DNA of 64,000 bases from contig NZ_JBITLV010000005.1 in assembly GCF_044465595.1 (NCBI RefSeq), positions 384,559 to 448,558 on the forward strand, read 5' to 3'. A program made the translations under genes and the position numbers. This document shows positions 7,916 to 16,741 of this stretch, piece after piece (position 1 is the stretch's first letter; every line of letters begins with the position of its first letter). This stretch comes from Spongisporangium articulatum (GTDB taxonomy: Bacteria; Actinomycetota; Actinomycetes; Actinomycetales; Kineosporiaceae). Under the pieces are notes generated by a model. The model was not told where the DNA came from and ran no database searches. It saw only the letters and a program-made list of their open reading frames with translations.

Positions 7916-9532
7916 ATGACCCGCGTGACCGCCACGGCCGAGGATGCTCCACCCGCGACGGCCTCGGCGCCGCAGCGTTCGGACCGGCGGCAGGCGGCCG
8001 TGGACGCCGGGCTGCTGAGCCCGCTGGAACCCCTCACCCGCTGGGCGTGGACGGCGGTCCTCGCCGTGACCACGCTCGGCGGGCTGCTGCGGTTCTGGCG
8101 ACTCGACCAGCCGCACACCCTGGTCTTCGACGAGACCTACTACGTCAAGCAGGGCGTCTCCTACCTGCGCGCGGGCTACGAGCTGGCCTGGATCGGCGAG
8201 GCGAAGGACATCGACCCGAAGTTCGCCGCCGGGGACATGAACGTCTTCAAGGACAGCCCCGACTACGTCGTCCACCCGCCGGTCGGCAAGTGGATGATCG
8301 CGTTCGGGGAGTGGATCTTCGGGCCCGAGAGTTCGTGGGGCTGGCGGTTCTCGGTGGCCGTCGTCGGGACGCTGTCGATCCTGATGATGTGCCTGATCGC
8401 GCGGCGGCTGCTCGGTTCGACCGTGCTCGGCGTGACCGCCGGTCTGCTGTTCAGCGTGGACGGCGTGCAGTTCGTGATGTCGCGGACCGGGCTGCTGGAC
8501 ACGTTCGTGATGTTCTGGGCGCTGGCCGCTTTCGGTTGTCTGCTGCTCGACCGCGAGTGGGGCCGGATCCGGTTGGTGGAACGGATCGCCGCCGGGGCGT
8601 CCCTGGACGGGTTGGGGCCGGGCCTCGGGTTCCGACCCTGGCGCTGGGCCGCGGCGGTCTGCCTGGGGCTGTGCACCGGCACCAAGTGGTCGGGCATCTT
8701 CGTCGCCTTCGCGTTCGGCGTGCTGATGACGTGCTGGGACGCCGGAGCGCGGCGCCGGGCCGGGGTCTGGAACCCGTTCGGCGGGGCGGTGCTGCGGGAC
8801 GGCGTGCTCGGGGTCCTGATCTTCGTCCCGACCATCGTCGTGGTCTACCTGGCCTCGTGGACCGGCTGGTTCGTCAGCTCGGGCGGCTACGACCGGCAGT
8901 GGGGCGCCGACAACCCCTCCCGGCATTTCGGTTTCGTGCCCGACGCGTTGCGGTCGCTGTGGCACTACCACTCCGAGATGTACTCGTTCCACGTCGGCCT
9001 GGACACCCCGCACCCGTTCCAGTCGAACCCGTGGTCGTGGATGGTGCTGGGCCGGCCGACCGCCTTCTACTACGAGTGGCTCGACTTCGGGAAGGGCGGC
9101 TGCACCGTCGCCGGTGGCTGCGGGCGGATCATCAACCCGATCGGCAACCCGCTGATCTGGTGGGGCGGGCTGCTCGCCGTGTTCGTCCTGCTGTTCCGGT
9201 GGGCGCTGTCGCGCGACTGGCGGGCCGGGGCGATCCTGTGCGGGCTGGCCGCCGGGTATCTCCCGTGGTTCCACTACCAGCACCGCACGATCTTCGACTT
9301 CTACTCGATCGCGTTCCTGCCCTGGGTGGTGCTCGGGTTGACCTACGCGCTCGGGCTCGTGGTGGGGCCGGAGTCGGTCTCGGTGCGGCGACACCGGTAC
9401 GGGGTGATCGCCGTCGGGACGTTCGTGGTGCTGGCCGTGCTCGTGTTCTGGTTCATGTACCCGATCTACACGGCGGAGTTGATCCCGCGGACGTCGTGGT
9501 CCGAGCGGCTCTGGTTGCCCGGCTGGTCGTGA
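7916..9532 (+). CDS. pmt: Dolichyl/polyprenyl-phosphate-mannose protein mannosyltransferase
   Basis: A 538-residue GT-C glycosyltransferase that should O-mannosylate secreted proteins using polyprenyl-phospho-mannose. The N-terminal cytoplasmic tail is followed by a membrane helix (about 43-62) and the first external loop with the catalytic acidic pair in LVFDETYYVKQG. Further family motifs are HPPVGKWMIAFGEW, the multiple spans, and WPFHYQHRTIFDFYS-like sequence near the C-terminus (seen here as LPWFHYQHRTIFDFYSI). ATG at 7916 begins MTRVTATAEDAPP. The open frame continues upstream only into the divergent gene. Its position beside rsmI matches mycobacterial synteny. Confidence 0.93.
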   Translation: MTRVTATAEDAPPATASAPQRSDRRQAAVDAGLLSPLEPLTRWAWTAVLAVTTLGGLLRFWRLDQPHTLVFDETYYVKQGVSYLRAGYELAWIGEAKDIDPKFAAGDMNVFKDSPDYVVHPPVGKWMIAFGEWIFGPESSWGWRFSVAVVGTLSILMMCLIARRLLGSTVLGVTAGLLFSVDGVQFVMSRTGLLDTFVMFWALAAFGCLLLDREWGRIRLVERIAAGASLDGLGPGLGFRPWRWAAAVCLGLCTGTKWSGIFVAFAFGVLMTCWDAGARRRAGVWNPFGGAVLRDGVLGVLIFVPTIVVVYLASWTGWFVSSGGYDRQWGADNPSRHFGFVPDALRSLWHYHSEMYSFHVGLDTPHPFQSNPWSWMVLGRPTAFYYEWLDFGKGGCTVAGGCGRIINPIGNPLIWWGGLLAVFVLLFRWALSRDWRAGAILCGLAAGYLPWFHYQHRTIFDFYSIAFLPWVVLGLTYALGLVVGPESVSVRRHRYGVIAVGTFVVLAVLVFWFMYPIYTAELIPRTSWSERLWLPGWS

Positions 9533-9559
9533 TCCCGGCTGGGCCGGGGTCCGTGCGAC

Positions 9560-9583
9560 GCACCTCAACGATCGTTGATGCGT
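9560..9583. terminator. Palindrome downstream of pmt
   Basis: The perfect 14-bp palindrome TCAACGATCGTTGA (9565-9578) is flanked by matching ACGCA and TGCGT arms. It lies in the 132-bp gap between convergent pmt and the serine hydrolase gene, so a terminator role is likely. An operator cannot be excluded. Nothing else is visible in the gap. Confidence 0.45.
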
Positions 9584-9664
9584 GGGGAGACCGGGAGGGT
9601 CATCGCCGTACACGAGGCCGGGGCACTACGAGATCGCCCTGCAGGCCCGATCGCAGCTGACGGG

Positions 9665-11008
9665 TCAGACGGTCCAACCCGCGTCGGACACCCCGCCGGG
9701 GACAGGGGCGGCCGGGTCGTACGGCTCGCGGGTGAAGATGAAACTGGACAGGTTGAAGGAGTTCTCGCTGAACCGCAGGGTCTCCCCGGCGTAGTAGGCG
9801 TCCAGGCCGATCCAGGCGCCCTCGATCGTCGGGTGCGGCCCGAACCGCGACTCGCGACCGCTGGGGCCGATCGCGTCGAGGGCGAGCAGCCCACCGGGCA
9901 ACGCCTTCAGCACGAACGGCGCGGGCCCCCAGTACCAGGGGCCGAGCAACGACAACGGTACGGGCGGTTCGGCGGGCACCCACTCGTCGCCGACGTGCGG
10001 CTCGCACTCGGCGAGGGTGGCCAGCAGGTCGCGGGTGATCGAATGGTCCAGACCCTGGGTCACATTCGCGAGCACGAGCGCCCCGGCCTGCGCCGACCGG
10101 TCGACCCACAGCCCGGCCAGGAAGCCAGGCATCGACCCGCCGTGCCCCACCAGCGTGACGCCGCCGGCGTGCGACACCTGCACGCCCAAGCCGTACGACG
10201 ACCACCCGGCGTCCCGGGAGTCCCCGTCGAACGGCGTCACCATCTCCTCGACCGTGTCGGGCGACAGGACGGAACCGGTGTCCCCCAAGAGGAACCGGCC
10301 GAGCGCGGACAGGTCCGCGGCGGTCGCCCATAGCTGACCGGCCGGGGCCAGGTCACCGGCGTCGTACTCGGGCTCCGGCTGCAGCACGTCGGCCCACGGG
10401 TGCCGGGCCCAACCCTGGGCGGCGACCCCCGACGGCCGTGCGGTCGTGCGGGTCATGCCGAGCGGTTGCAACACCTCCGCCGTGACGACGTCGATCCAGG
10501 CCGCGCCGCGCAGCCGGGCCACCATGGTGCCGAGGAGCCCGAAACCCAGGTTGGAGTAGTGGAACCGGCGGCCCGCGGGCAGCACGGCCTCGGCGTCGGA
10601 CAGCCCCAGCTCGGCCAGGTCGCCACCCGGGATCCGCTCCCACCACGGGACCGGGGTCTCCGACGCGAGCCCACCGAGGTGGGTCAGCAGCTCGGCCAGG
10701 GTGCGCTCGCCCAGCGGCGTCCCGGGCAGGTGCTGCTCCAGCCGGTCGGTGAGCGAGACGAGGCCCTCGTCGCGCAGTCGCAGCACGGCGATCGCCGTCA
10801 CCGTCTTGGAGATCGACCCGAGCCGGTACTGCACGTCGACGGCCGGATGCCCCGACTCACGGCCCGGCACGGCGCCGCGGGCGCCCGACCAGGCCAGGGC
10901 GCCGTCCCGGAACACGCCGGCCACCACCGACGGGATGCGCCCGTCGCGCTGCGCGCGGGCGACACGGGCGAGCAGACGGACGGCGGTGGAGGGCAACACA
11001 TCGACCAT
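9665..11008 (-). CDS. Serine hydrolase, beta-lactamase class C-like
   Basis: A 447-residue member of the beta-lactamase/esterase EstB/D-aminopeptidase clan. Visible motifs are the nucleophile SISK (SxxK), the tyrosine motif YSN (HYSNLGFGLLG) and a late HGG (GHGGSMPGF), followed by a C-terminal beta-rich region of about 100 residues. There is no signal peptide or transmembrane start, so it is probably cytoplasmic, and its substrate is unknown. ATG at 11008 (MVDVLPSTAV) is chosen over GTG at 11038, because a TAGGTT box lies 7 nt before it, the pattern of a leaderless transcript. Confidence 0.85.
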   Translation of the reverse strand: MVDVLPSTAVRLLARVARAQRDGRIPSVVAGVFRDGALAWSGARGAVPGRESGHPAVDVQYRLGSISKTVTAIAVLRLRDEGLVSLTDRLEQHLPGTPLGERTLAELLTHLGGLASETPVPWWERIPGGDLAELGLSDAEAVLPAGRRFHYSNLGFGLLGTMVARLRGAAWIDVVTAEVLQPLGMTRTTARPSGVAAQGWARHPWADVLQPEPEYDAGDLAPAGQLWATAADLSALGRFLLGDTGSVLSPDTVEEMVTPFDGDSRDAGWSSYGLGVQVSHAGGVTLVGHGGSMPGFLAGLWVDRSAQAGALVLANVTQGLDHSITRDLLATLAECEPHVGDEWVPAEPPVPLSLLGPWYWGPAPFVLKALPGGLLALDAIGPSGRESRFGPHPTIEGAWIGLDAYYAGETLRFSENSFNLSSFIFTREPYDPAAPVPGGVSDAGWTV

Positions 11009-11050
11009 GCCGAAGAACCTACTGAGGAGGGCCGACACCGTCGCGCGAAT

Positions 11051-12553
11051 TCAGCTCCGCGGCGCCACGAACGCGCGCAGCCGGGTGTGCCCGACCCGCG
11101 GCAACGGATGCTCGGCCCACGACTGCGCGTAGGGCGGCGGCGTCCGGGAGCCGCGCACGATCACCACCGTGGGCTGCCGACGCGACAGGGCCACCAACCC
11201 GGCCGCATCGATGGACCCGTCGTGCCCGCCGACCATCCGGGACCGGCACCGCGCGTAGAACGCGATGGGCGCGGCCCGGTACCCGCTGACCACGCAGTCG
11301 CCGTCGATCCCGAGCGCGTGCAACCGCTCGGCGACGGCGGTGTACCCGTTCCCGTTGCGCGCCGCGGCGTCGACCCGGTTGCGCAGCACCGCCCCCTGGC
11401 TCGCGACGTGCACCACCAGCAGGGCCGCGACGACCCCGATCGCGACGGGTCGCCAGCGCCCGGCCCTCACCAGCAGGTGATGCGCGGCGAGGCCCGACGG
11501 GACGGCGGCCAGCGCGTAGCTCGGCAGCAGGAACCGCGGCGCGGTGTACTCCAGCAGGAAGAGGTAGGGCAGGGCGATGGACGCCGCCGCGAGGGTGGGC
11601 AGCAGGGCGGCCCCGGTGCGCCCGTGCCGGACCGCGACGAAGACCCCGACGAGCACCGCGACCGGCAGCACGAAGACCCACCACACGTGCAGCGGCGACA
11701 CCGGGTCCGGCGCGCACGGCCGGCACAGCAGCGGCCCGTCGAGCGTCTGCACGGTGCGCCGCAGCAACCACGGGTTGAACCCCGTACCCCCCTGGATCTC
11801 CGACGCCTGGTGCAGCCGCTCCAGCATCCCGCCGAACCGGACGTACGCCTCGACGACCCACGGCAACGCCCCGAGCGCCAGCCCGCCGAACAACCCGGCG
11901 GCGGCGGTCCACGTCCGCCACGACCGCACGACCAGCACGCCGAGCACCAGCGGCAGCGACAGCCAGGCGGCGTCGCTGGGCCGCATCAGGGTCATGGTCG
12001 CCGCGCCGAGGACGAGCGCGAGCAGGCCGGTCCGGTCCAGGTCGTGTCTCTCGGAACCGGCCGTGACCCGCAGCAGTCCGGCGACGGCCGCCACGGCGCT
12101 GAACGCGACCCACAGGTTGGGCATCACCTGCGGGCCGTAGTAGACGGCCACCCACAGGCAGGCGAACAGCAGCCCGGCCACCACGGCGGCGGCCGGGGCG
12201 ATCACCCGGAACCAGAGCCGGAACACGCAGAACAGCGCGACGGCCGACAGCAGGGTGAACCAGATCCGCAGCGCCGTGACGTCGGAGGTGACCGACGCGA
12301 CGGGCGCGGCCAGCAGGGTGACGCCGCGGGCCCGGGGCGCACTGAAGAACGCGGTCGGCACGTCGGGGTCGACCTGGCTGACGTAGATCGTCTCGTCCCA
12401 GCCGAGATCGAGCCGCCACGAGCCGATCTGCGCGAGCCCGTAGCCCAGCGCGACCGCGGCCAGCAGCAGCGTCTCCCGGGGCGGGGTGAACCGGGGTCGG
12501 CCCACCGCGCCGGCGCGCGCGGCGTCGACGGCCGCTGGGTAGTCGGTCAGCAC
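11051..12553 (-). CDS. GT-C family membrane glycosyltransferase
   Basis: A 500-residue polytopic protein resembling ArnT/PMT_2-type glycosyltransferases. After the first helix (about 28-46) comes a short loop with the acidic motif LGWDETIYVSQ, as expected for the catalytic loop of GT-C enzymes. Around ten more hydrophobic spans follow, then a soluble C-terminal domain from about residue 400 (SGYRAAPIAFYARCR). It should move a sugar from a polyprenyl-phosphate donor outside the membrane, with unknown acceptor. GTG at 12553 follows an AGAGGTGA ribosome-binding site. Confidence 0.78.
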   Translation of the reverse strand: MLTDYPAAVDAARAGAVGRPRFTPPRETLLLAAVALGYGLAQIGSWRLDLGWDETIYVSQVDPDVPTAFFSAPRARGVTLLAAPVASVTSDVTALRIWFTLLSAVALFCVFRLWFRVIAPAAAVVAGLLFACLWVAVYYGPQVMPNLWVAFSAVAAVAGLLRVTAGSERHDLDRTGLLALVLGAATMTLMRPSDAAWLSLPLVLGVLVVRSWRTWTAAAGLFGGLALGALPWVVEAYVRFGGMLERLHQASEIQGGTGFNPWLLRRTVQTLDGPLLCRPCAPDPVSPLHVWWVFVLPVAVLVGVFVAVRHGRTGAALLPTLAAASIALPYLFLLEYTAPRFLLPSYALAAVPSGLAAHHLLVRAGRWRPVAIGVVAALLVVHVASQGAVLRNRVDAAARNGNGYTAVAERLHALGIDGDCVVSGYRAAPIAFYARCRSRMVGGHDGSIDAAGLVALSRRQPTVVIVRGSRTPPPYAQSWAEHPLPRVGHTRLRAFVAPRS

Positions 12554-12636
12554 GGGTCACCTCTGTCGGAAGAACCGGGACGAACTCCCCCGTCACGTAC
12601 CCGGTTCCTCCACGGTAACCCACCGTAAGAAGGGGG

Positions 12637-13932
12637 TTACCCGCGGCGCGCTGGGGTACGCCGTCCGGCCAGGTCCCGCTCGACCCGGTCGGCCGCCACG
12701 CGCACGCCGTCCTCCGAGCCGACCCGTACCGCCAGGTGCCGGGCCAGCCGGGCCGGGCGGTCGTCGTCCAGCAGCAGGCGCAGCCGGGCCGCCAGGCCCT
12801 CGCTCGAGATCCGGGCCAGCGGCATCCCGCCGACGGCGACCCCGAGCCGCTCCAGCGCGCGCGCCCAGAACCACTGGTCCGCGCCCTGCGGGCACAGGAC
12901 CTGGGGGACGCCGCCCCGCACCGCCTGCGCGAGCGTGCCGGCGCCGCCGTGGTGGACGGCCGCGACGCACCGGGGGAACAACCAGGCGTGCGGTGCCTCG
13001 TCCACGACGAGCACGTCGTCGCCCAGCACCCCCAGCCATTCGAGGTCCGCGTCCGTCGCGGTGGGCGGGCGCAGCATCACCACCCGCCGGCGCAACCGGG
13101 ACAGCGCGACCCCCACGGCCCGGGCCACGGCGCGCACCTGCGCGGGCACCATGCTGCCGAACCCGACGTAGACCGGCGGCGGGCCACCCGCCACGAACGA
13201 CACGAGTTCTGGCGCCGGCGCCGGGTTCTCGGCGTCGAACCAGAAGCCGGTGACGTCGAGCCGCCCGGCCCAGTCCCGCGGCGGCGGGACCACCGACGGG
13301 CTGAACCCACCCAGCATCGGTCCGGAAACCCTCTCCAGATAACGGTTCACGACTCCGCGAGGCAGGTCGGGCAGGCCGAGCCGTTCGCGCCGCCAGGCGG
13401 TCACGGTGGGCCGGAACAGGGCCCAGGACGCCTGCGCATACACGTCATGGGTAGCCGCGTTCACGAAAGGCCCCAACCGGCGGCCGGACCCGAGCAGCGG
13501 GTCGCAGAAGGCCGTCGTCCGCTCCCCGGGTTGGAGGTGGAACACGATGTTCGCCGCGCCGACCGCCTCGGCCACGTGCGCTCCCACGCCGCCCATCACC
13601 GGCGCGAGCACCAGGTCGGCGCCCTCACCGGCGGCCGCTGCGTCGTCCAGCACCCCGCGCAGCAGCGGGTCGGTGACCTCGCGGAACCGCCGGTAGAACG
13701 TGAAGGGGTCGCGCGCCGCCTGCCACCGCTGGCCGGCGTCGCTGGCCAGGACCTCGATCGGGTCGAACCGCAGCGGCTCCACCCGCAGCCCGGCCGCCTC
13801 GACGAGACCGGCGTACCGGGCGGGCGCGAGCATGCGCACGGTGTGTCCGCGGGCCACCAACTCCGCACCCAGGGCGGCCGGCGGCTGGACGTCCCCCCGG
13901 GACCCGTAGGCGAAGAACACGATGTCGGCCAC
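12637..13932 (-). CDS. Family 1 glycosyltransferase (sterol/macrolide type)
   Basis: A 431-residue GT-B enzyme like UDP-glucose:sterol glucosyltransferases and macrolide glycosyltransferases. The N-terminal acceptor domain starts IVFFAYGSRGDVQPPAALG. The C-terminal nucleotide-sugar domain has VYVGFGSM, then the donor-binding signature HHGGAGTLAQAVRGGVPQVLCP and QGADQWFWA. The acceptor is unknown. The open frame starts upstream at 14091, but the family N-terminus begins at GTG 13932 (VADIVFF), preceded by a TACCCA box 7 nt upstream, consistent with a leaderless start. Confidence 0.85.
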   Translation of the reverse strand: MADIVFFAYGSRGDVQPPAALGAELVARGHTVRMLAPARYAGLVEAAGLRVEPLRFDPIEVLASDAGQRWQAARDPFTFYRRFREVTDPLLRGVLDDAAAAGEGADLVLAPVMGGVGAHVAEAVGAANIVFHLQPGERTTAFCDPLLGSGRRLGPFVNAATHDVYAQASWALFRPTVTAWRRERLGLPDLPRGVVNRYLERVSGPMLGGFSPSVVPPPRDWAGRLDVTGFWFDAENPAPAPELVSFVAGGPPPVYVGFGSMVPAQVRAVARAVGVALSRLRRRVVMLRPPTATDADLEWLGVLGDDVLVVDEAPHAWLFPRCVAAVHHGGAGTLAQAVRGGVPQVLCPQGADQWFWARALERLGVAVGGMPLARISSEGLAARLRLLLDDDRPARLARHLAVRVGSEDGVRVAADRVERDLAGRRTPARRG

Positions 13933-14123
13933 GAAGAGGTGGGTACCGCTCGCCCGGTTTCTGTGGCAAACTAATCGACATGGTGAGAACAGCGATGCGG
14001 ATGCGGTGGGCCGGCTGTAGCCGGGCCGCAGGCCCCGTCGCGCCCACGCTCCCCTAGCGCGGCACCGAGCCTGCGGCCGAGACCCGAGCACTCGTCGTCC
14101 CGCAGATCTCGCAAGGAGTCACC

Positions 14124-14606
14124 ATGAGCGTCACCTACCCCGCGCTGCCTCCCGTGCAGCCCCTGTCCACCCCCGCCGAGCTGGGCAAGCTGGCGACGGT
14201 CCTGGCCAGCCGCAGCGACCTGTGGGGGCCGCTGCTGCAGTTCGACGCGCAGAACCGGTGGTTCACCCGGTTCGGTGGCGGCGAGGGCTGGGAGGCCTGG
14301 CTGCTGACCTGGCTACCCGGGCAGCGCACCGGCCTGCACGACCACGGCGGCTCGGCCGGCGCATTCACCGTGCTGCTCGGCACCGTCCGCGAGGAGACCC
14401 CGCACGACCCGGTGGGCCGCACCCTGAACGCGCCCGACCTGCGCGCCTTCGGGCCCGAGCACGTCCACGACGTGGTCGGGGCGGGCGAGGGCCCGGCCGC
14501 GACCCTGCACGTCTACTCCCCCACGCTGAGCGTGATGCGCCGCTACGCCCGCACGCCGTCCGGCATCGAGCTGACGTCGGTCGAGCGCGAAGGGTCCGAC
14601 TGGTAG
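14124..14606 (+). CDS. Cysteine dioxygenase family protein
   Basis: A 160-residue cupin of the type I cysteine dioxygenase family, which oxidises cysteine or a related thiol using iron and oxygen. The metal ligands are visible in LHDHGGSAGAFTVL and in HVHDVVG, with the late LHVYSPTLSVM typical of the bacterial group. ATG at 14124 follows a good AAGGAG site. Expression probably ends at the hairpin just downstream. Thiol specificity (cysteine or mercaptopropionate) cannot be told here. Confidence 0.88.
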   Translation: MSVTYPALPPVQPLSTPAELGKLATVLASRSDLWGPLLQFDAQNRWFTRFGGGEGWEAWLLTWLPGQRTGLHDHGGSAGAFTVLLGTVREETPHDPVGRTLNAPDLRAFGPEHVHDVVGAGEGPAATLHVYSPTLSVMRRYARTPSGIELTSVEREGSDW

Positions 14607-14621
14607 CCCTCGAACTCGCGT

Positions 14622-14665
14622 CGCGCGGCGGGTACGGGTGAGCGGAGACCCTCACCCGCCGCGCG
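14622..14665. terminator. Bidirectional hairpin terminator
   Basis: Twelve-base inverted repeats cgcgcggcgggt (14622-14633) and acccgccgcgcg (14654-14665) enclose a 20-nt loop. They lie between the convergent cysteine dioxygenase and ynfA genes and overlap the ynfA stop. Confidence 0.75.
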
Positions 14666-14987
14666 GCGCGTACATGATCACGGCCACCCCGACCAGGCAG
14701 ATCGCCGCACCGAGGTAGTCGTAGCGCCCGGGCCGGAACCCGTCGGCGACCATCCCCCAGGCCAGCGACCCGGCCACGAACACCCCGCCGTACGCGGCCA
14801 GCACCCGCCCGAAGTGCGGATCGGGCTGCAGCGTGGCGACGAACCCGTACAACCCGAGCGCCACCGCCCCCGCACCCGTCCAGACGAGCCCCCGGTGCTC
14901 GCGCACGCCCTGCCAGATCAACCAGCAGCCGCCGATCTCGGCGAGCGCGGCGAGGGCGAACAGGGGAACCGAGCGCACCAAGGTCAT
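14652..14987 (-). CDS. ynfA: YnfA family small membrane protein (UPF0060)
   Basis: A 111-residue protein of four hydrophobic helices, the usual length and topology of the YnfA/UPF0060 family, a distant branch of the small multidrug resistance (SMR) group. Recognisable motifs are FALAALAEIGGCWLIWQ in helix 1 and GRVLAAYGGVFVAGSLAWG in helix 3, followed by RPGRYDYLGAAICLVGVAVIMY. Family members are thought to be small exporters in the inner membrane. ATG at 14987 is 23 bp from the divergent amidotransferase start, so the two share a promoter region. Confidence 0.92.
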   Translation of the reverse strand: MTLVRSVPLFALAALAEIGGCWLIWQGVREHRGLVWTGAGAVALGLYGFVATLQPDPHFGRVLAAYGGVFVAGSLAWGMVADGFRPGRYDYLGAAICLVGVAVIMYAPRGG

Positions 14988-15010
14988 GCCACCAGAGCGT
15001 ATTCAGGAGC

Positions 15011-15766
15011 ATGCTTGGGCGGGTGAAACCGTTCCTGCTGCTGGCCACCCGCGCCGAGGACGCCGTCGCCGACTCCGAGTACCGGCAGTTCCTGCGCTTC
15101 GGTTCGCTGGAGCCCGAGCAGCTGGTCCGGGTCCGGCTGGAGTCGGCGCCGCTCGGCGACCTGCTGCCCGGGCTCGACCTGACCCGCTACAGCGGGGTGA
15201 TCGTGGGCGGCAGCCCGTTCACGTCGTCCGACCCGGCCGCCGAGAAGTCGCCCGTGCAGCACCGGGTGGAGCGCGAGTTGGCGGCGCTGCTGGACGACAT
15301 CCTGAAGCTCGACATCCCTTTCCTGGGCGCCTGTTACGGCATCGCGACGCTCGGGCTGCACCAGGGCGGGGTGGTCGACACGACCTACCCCGAGGAGGCC
15401 AGCGCGGTCGAGATCACCCTCACGGAGGACGGGCGGCGCGACCCGCTGCTGGCGGGCCTGCCCGAGACGTTTCTCGCCTACGTGGGGCACAAGGAGGCGT
15501 TGCGTGAGACCCCGCCCGGGGCGACGCTTCTCGCCACCGGCGCCGCCTGCCCGGTGCAGATGTTCCGGGTCGGCACCCGGCAGTACGCGACCCAGTTCCA
15601 CCCCGAGCTCGACGTGCCGGGCATCGTCGAGCGCATCCTCGCCTACCAGCACCTGGGCTACTTCGTCCCCGAGACGATCGACGTGCTGATCGAGGCGGTG
15701 AGCGCGGCCGAGGTCGTGCACCCGGCCCGGCTGGTCGCGAACTTCGTCGAGCTGTTCGCCGAGTGA
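15011..15766 (+). CDS. Class I glutamine amidotransferase-like protein
   Basis: A 251-residue stand-alone class I glutamine amidotransferase domain, GMP-synthase-like. The catalytic triad is visible: Cys in FLGACYGIATLGL, then His and Glu in TQFHPELDVPG. Such proteins hydrolyse glutamine to supply ammonia or act on glutamyl compounds; the partner is unknown. Two starts are possible: ATG 15011, with AGGAG only 1 nt away, and GTG 15023, with that site rather far. The family N-terminus (KPFLLLATRAED) fits either. Confidence 0.85.
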   Translation: MLGRVKPFLLLATRAEDAVADSEYRQFLRFGSLEPEQLVRVRLESAPLGDLLPGLDLTRYSGVIVGGSPFTSSDPAAEKSPVQHRVERELAALLDDILKLDIPFLGACYGIATLGLHQGGVVDTTYPEEASAVEITLTEDGRRDPLLAGLPETFLAYVGHKEALRETPPGATLLATGAACPVQMFRVGTRQYATQFHPELDVPGIVERILAYQHLGYFVPETIDVLIEAVSAAEVVHPARLVANFVELFAE

Positions 15767-15767
15767 G

Positions 15768-16493
15768 CTACTGCACCAGCGCGTACACGCGGTGCAGGAC
15801 GTCGGCGAGGCTGCCGTAGCGCGCGCTGTAGGTGAACAGCCAGCCGACGGCCACCACGGGCAGCAGCGCGACGGCCAGCGTCGGCACCGCGATCCGCTGC
15901 CACCACGTGCGGGCCAGCACCACCGCGGCGGCCAGACCGACGAGAGCCATCACGAGACCGGGGTGACCGGGCCGCCCGGGTGAGAGGACGGCGTCCCGCA
16001 CGCCCTGCCCGATCAGCATGGCCGCGATCACGGCCAGCCCGACGCCCTGCCGCCAGCCGGAGGCGGCGAACCACCAGGCGCCCCCGACGCCGAACACGAC
16101 CCCGGCGGCCACCGCCGTCATCGACCAGAGCGTCACGACGAGCGCGTTCACGTGCAGACCCTGCTCGTGCCGCACCACGTAGTAGGCGGCCACCATCAGC
16201 AGCTCGATCGTGACGCCCGCCAGCACGGCGGCCAGTTCCACCGGGAACCGGCGACCGCTGGCCCAGGCCGCGAGCACCCCGACCGCGAAGGCGGGCAGAC
16301 ACCAGCCGGCGACGCTGTTGATCCAGAACATCCAGTTGTAGCCGAGGGTGTCCCGGACCAGCTGCGTGAACGCCCCGCCGCCGAGCCCGCCCACGACCAC
16401 CACAGTCGCCAGCACCAGCCACCTGCCGCCATGACCGGCCCCGCGGCTGCGTGGTTCCGGCGGGGCCGGCGCGAGGTGCGCGGTGACGGTCAT
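15768..16493 (-). CDS. Polytopic membrane protein of unknown function
   Basis: A 241-residue protein with about seven hydrophobic segments after a 25-residue cytoplasmic start, ending in a short tail (SLADVLHRVYALVQ). The glycine-rich first span and the FWINSVAGWCLPAF segment resemble small actinobacterial membrane proteins such as the DUF6518 group, but I cannot confirm that. ATG at 16493 follows GAGGGGACC, a reasonable ribosome-binding site. The longer frame to 16583 lacks one. The stop is 2 nt from the convergent amidotransferase stop. Confidence 0.7.
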   Translation of the reverse strand: MTVTAHLAPAPPEPRSRGAGHGGRWLVLATVVVVGGLGGGAFTQLVRDTLGYNWMFWINSVAGWCLPAFAVGVLAAWASGRRFPVELAAVLAGVTIELLMVAAYYVVRHEQGLHVNALVVTLWSMTAVAAGVVFGVGGAWWFAASGWRQGVGLAVIAAMLIGQGVRDAVLSPGRPGHPGLVMALVGLAAAVVLARTWWQRIAVPTLAVALLPVVAVGWLFTYSARYGSLADVLHRVYALVQ

Positions 16494-16683
16494 GGCGGTC
16501 CCCTCCGATGTGCCTGTCCGACGTACCTCGTCCGACGAGCCTTGGCGCCCGGGTCGACCCTCCTCGACCCGGGCACCGCCCATGGAACCGGTTCGGGTGT
16601 CAGGTGGGCATCAGCCTGCGGTCCGATCCTGCGGACCCGCTGGGCGACCGCTGTCATACGACGGTCTGACGCCCACCCCCCCC

Positions 16684-16741
16684 GTTGATCATGCGCAAAC
16701 GCAGCATCGGGCCGCCGATCATGCGCAAACGCAGGATCAAC
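16684..16741. repeat. Paired 18-bp direct repeats inside inverted gttgatc/gatcaac ends
   Basis: The 18-mer gatcatgcgcaaacgcag occurs at 16687-16704 and again at 16717-16734. The block starts gttgatc (16684-16690) and ends gatcaac (16735-16741), so its ends are inverted. It overlaps the stop of the LysE gene. It may be a terminator or a dispersed palindromic repeat. The rest of the 243-bp gap (16494-16736) shows no gene. Confidence 0.6.

Noticed and set aside
5413..9660. A 1415-codon open frame on the plus strand, and similar very long frames elsewhere
   Set aside because: It is antisense or out of frame to rsmI, the membrane protein gene and pmt, which have clear family motifs. Its translation is Arg/Pro/Gly-rich low-complexity sequence typical of shadow frames in high-GC DNA.
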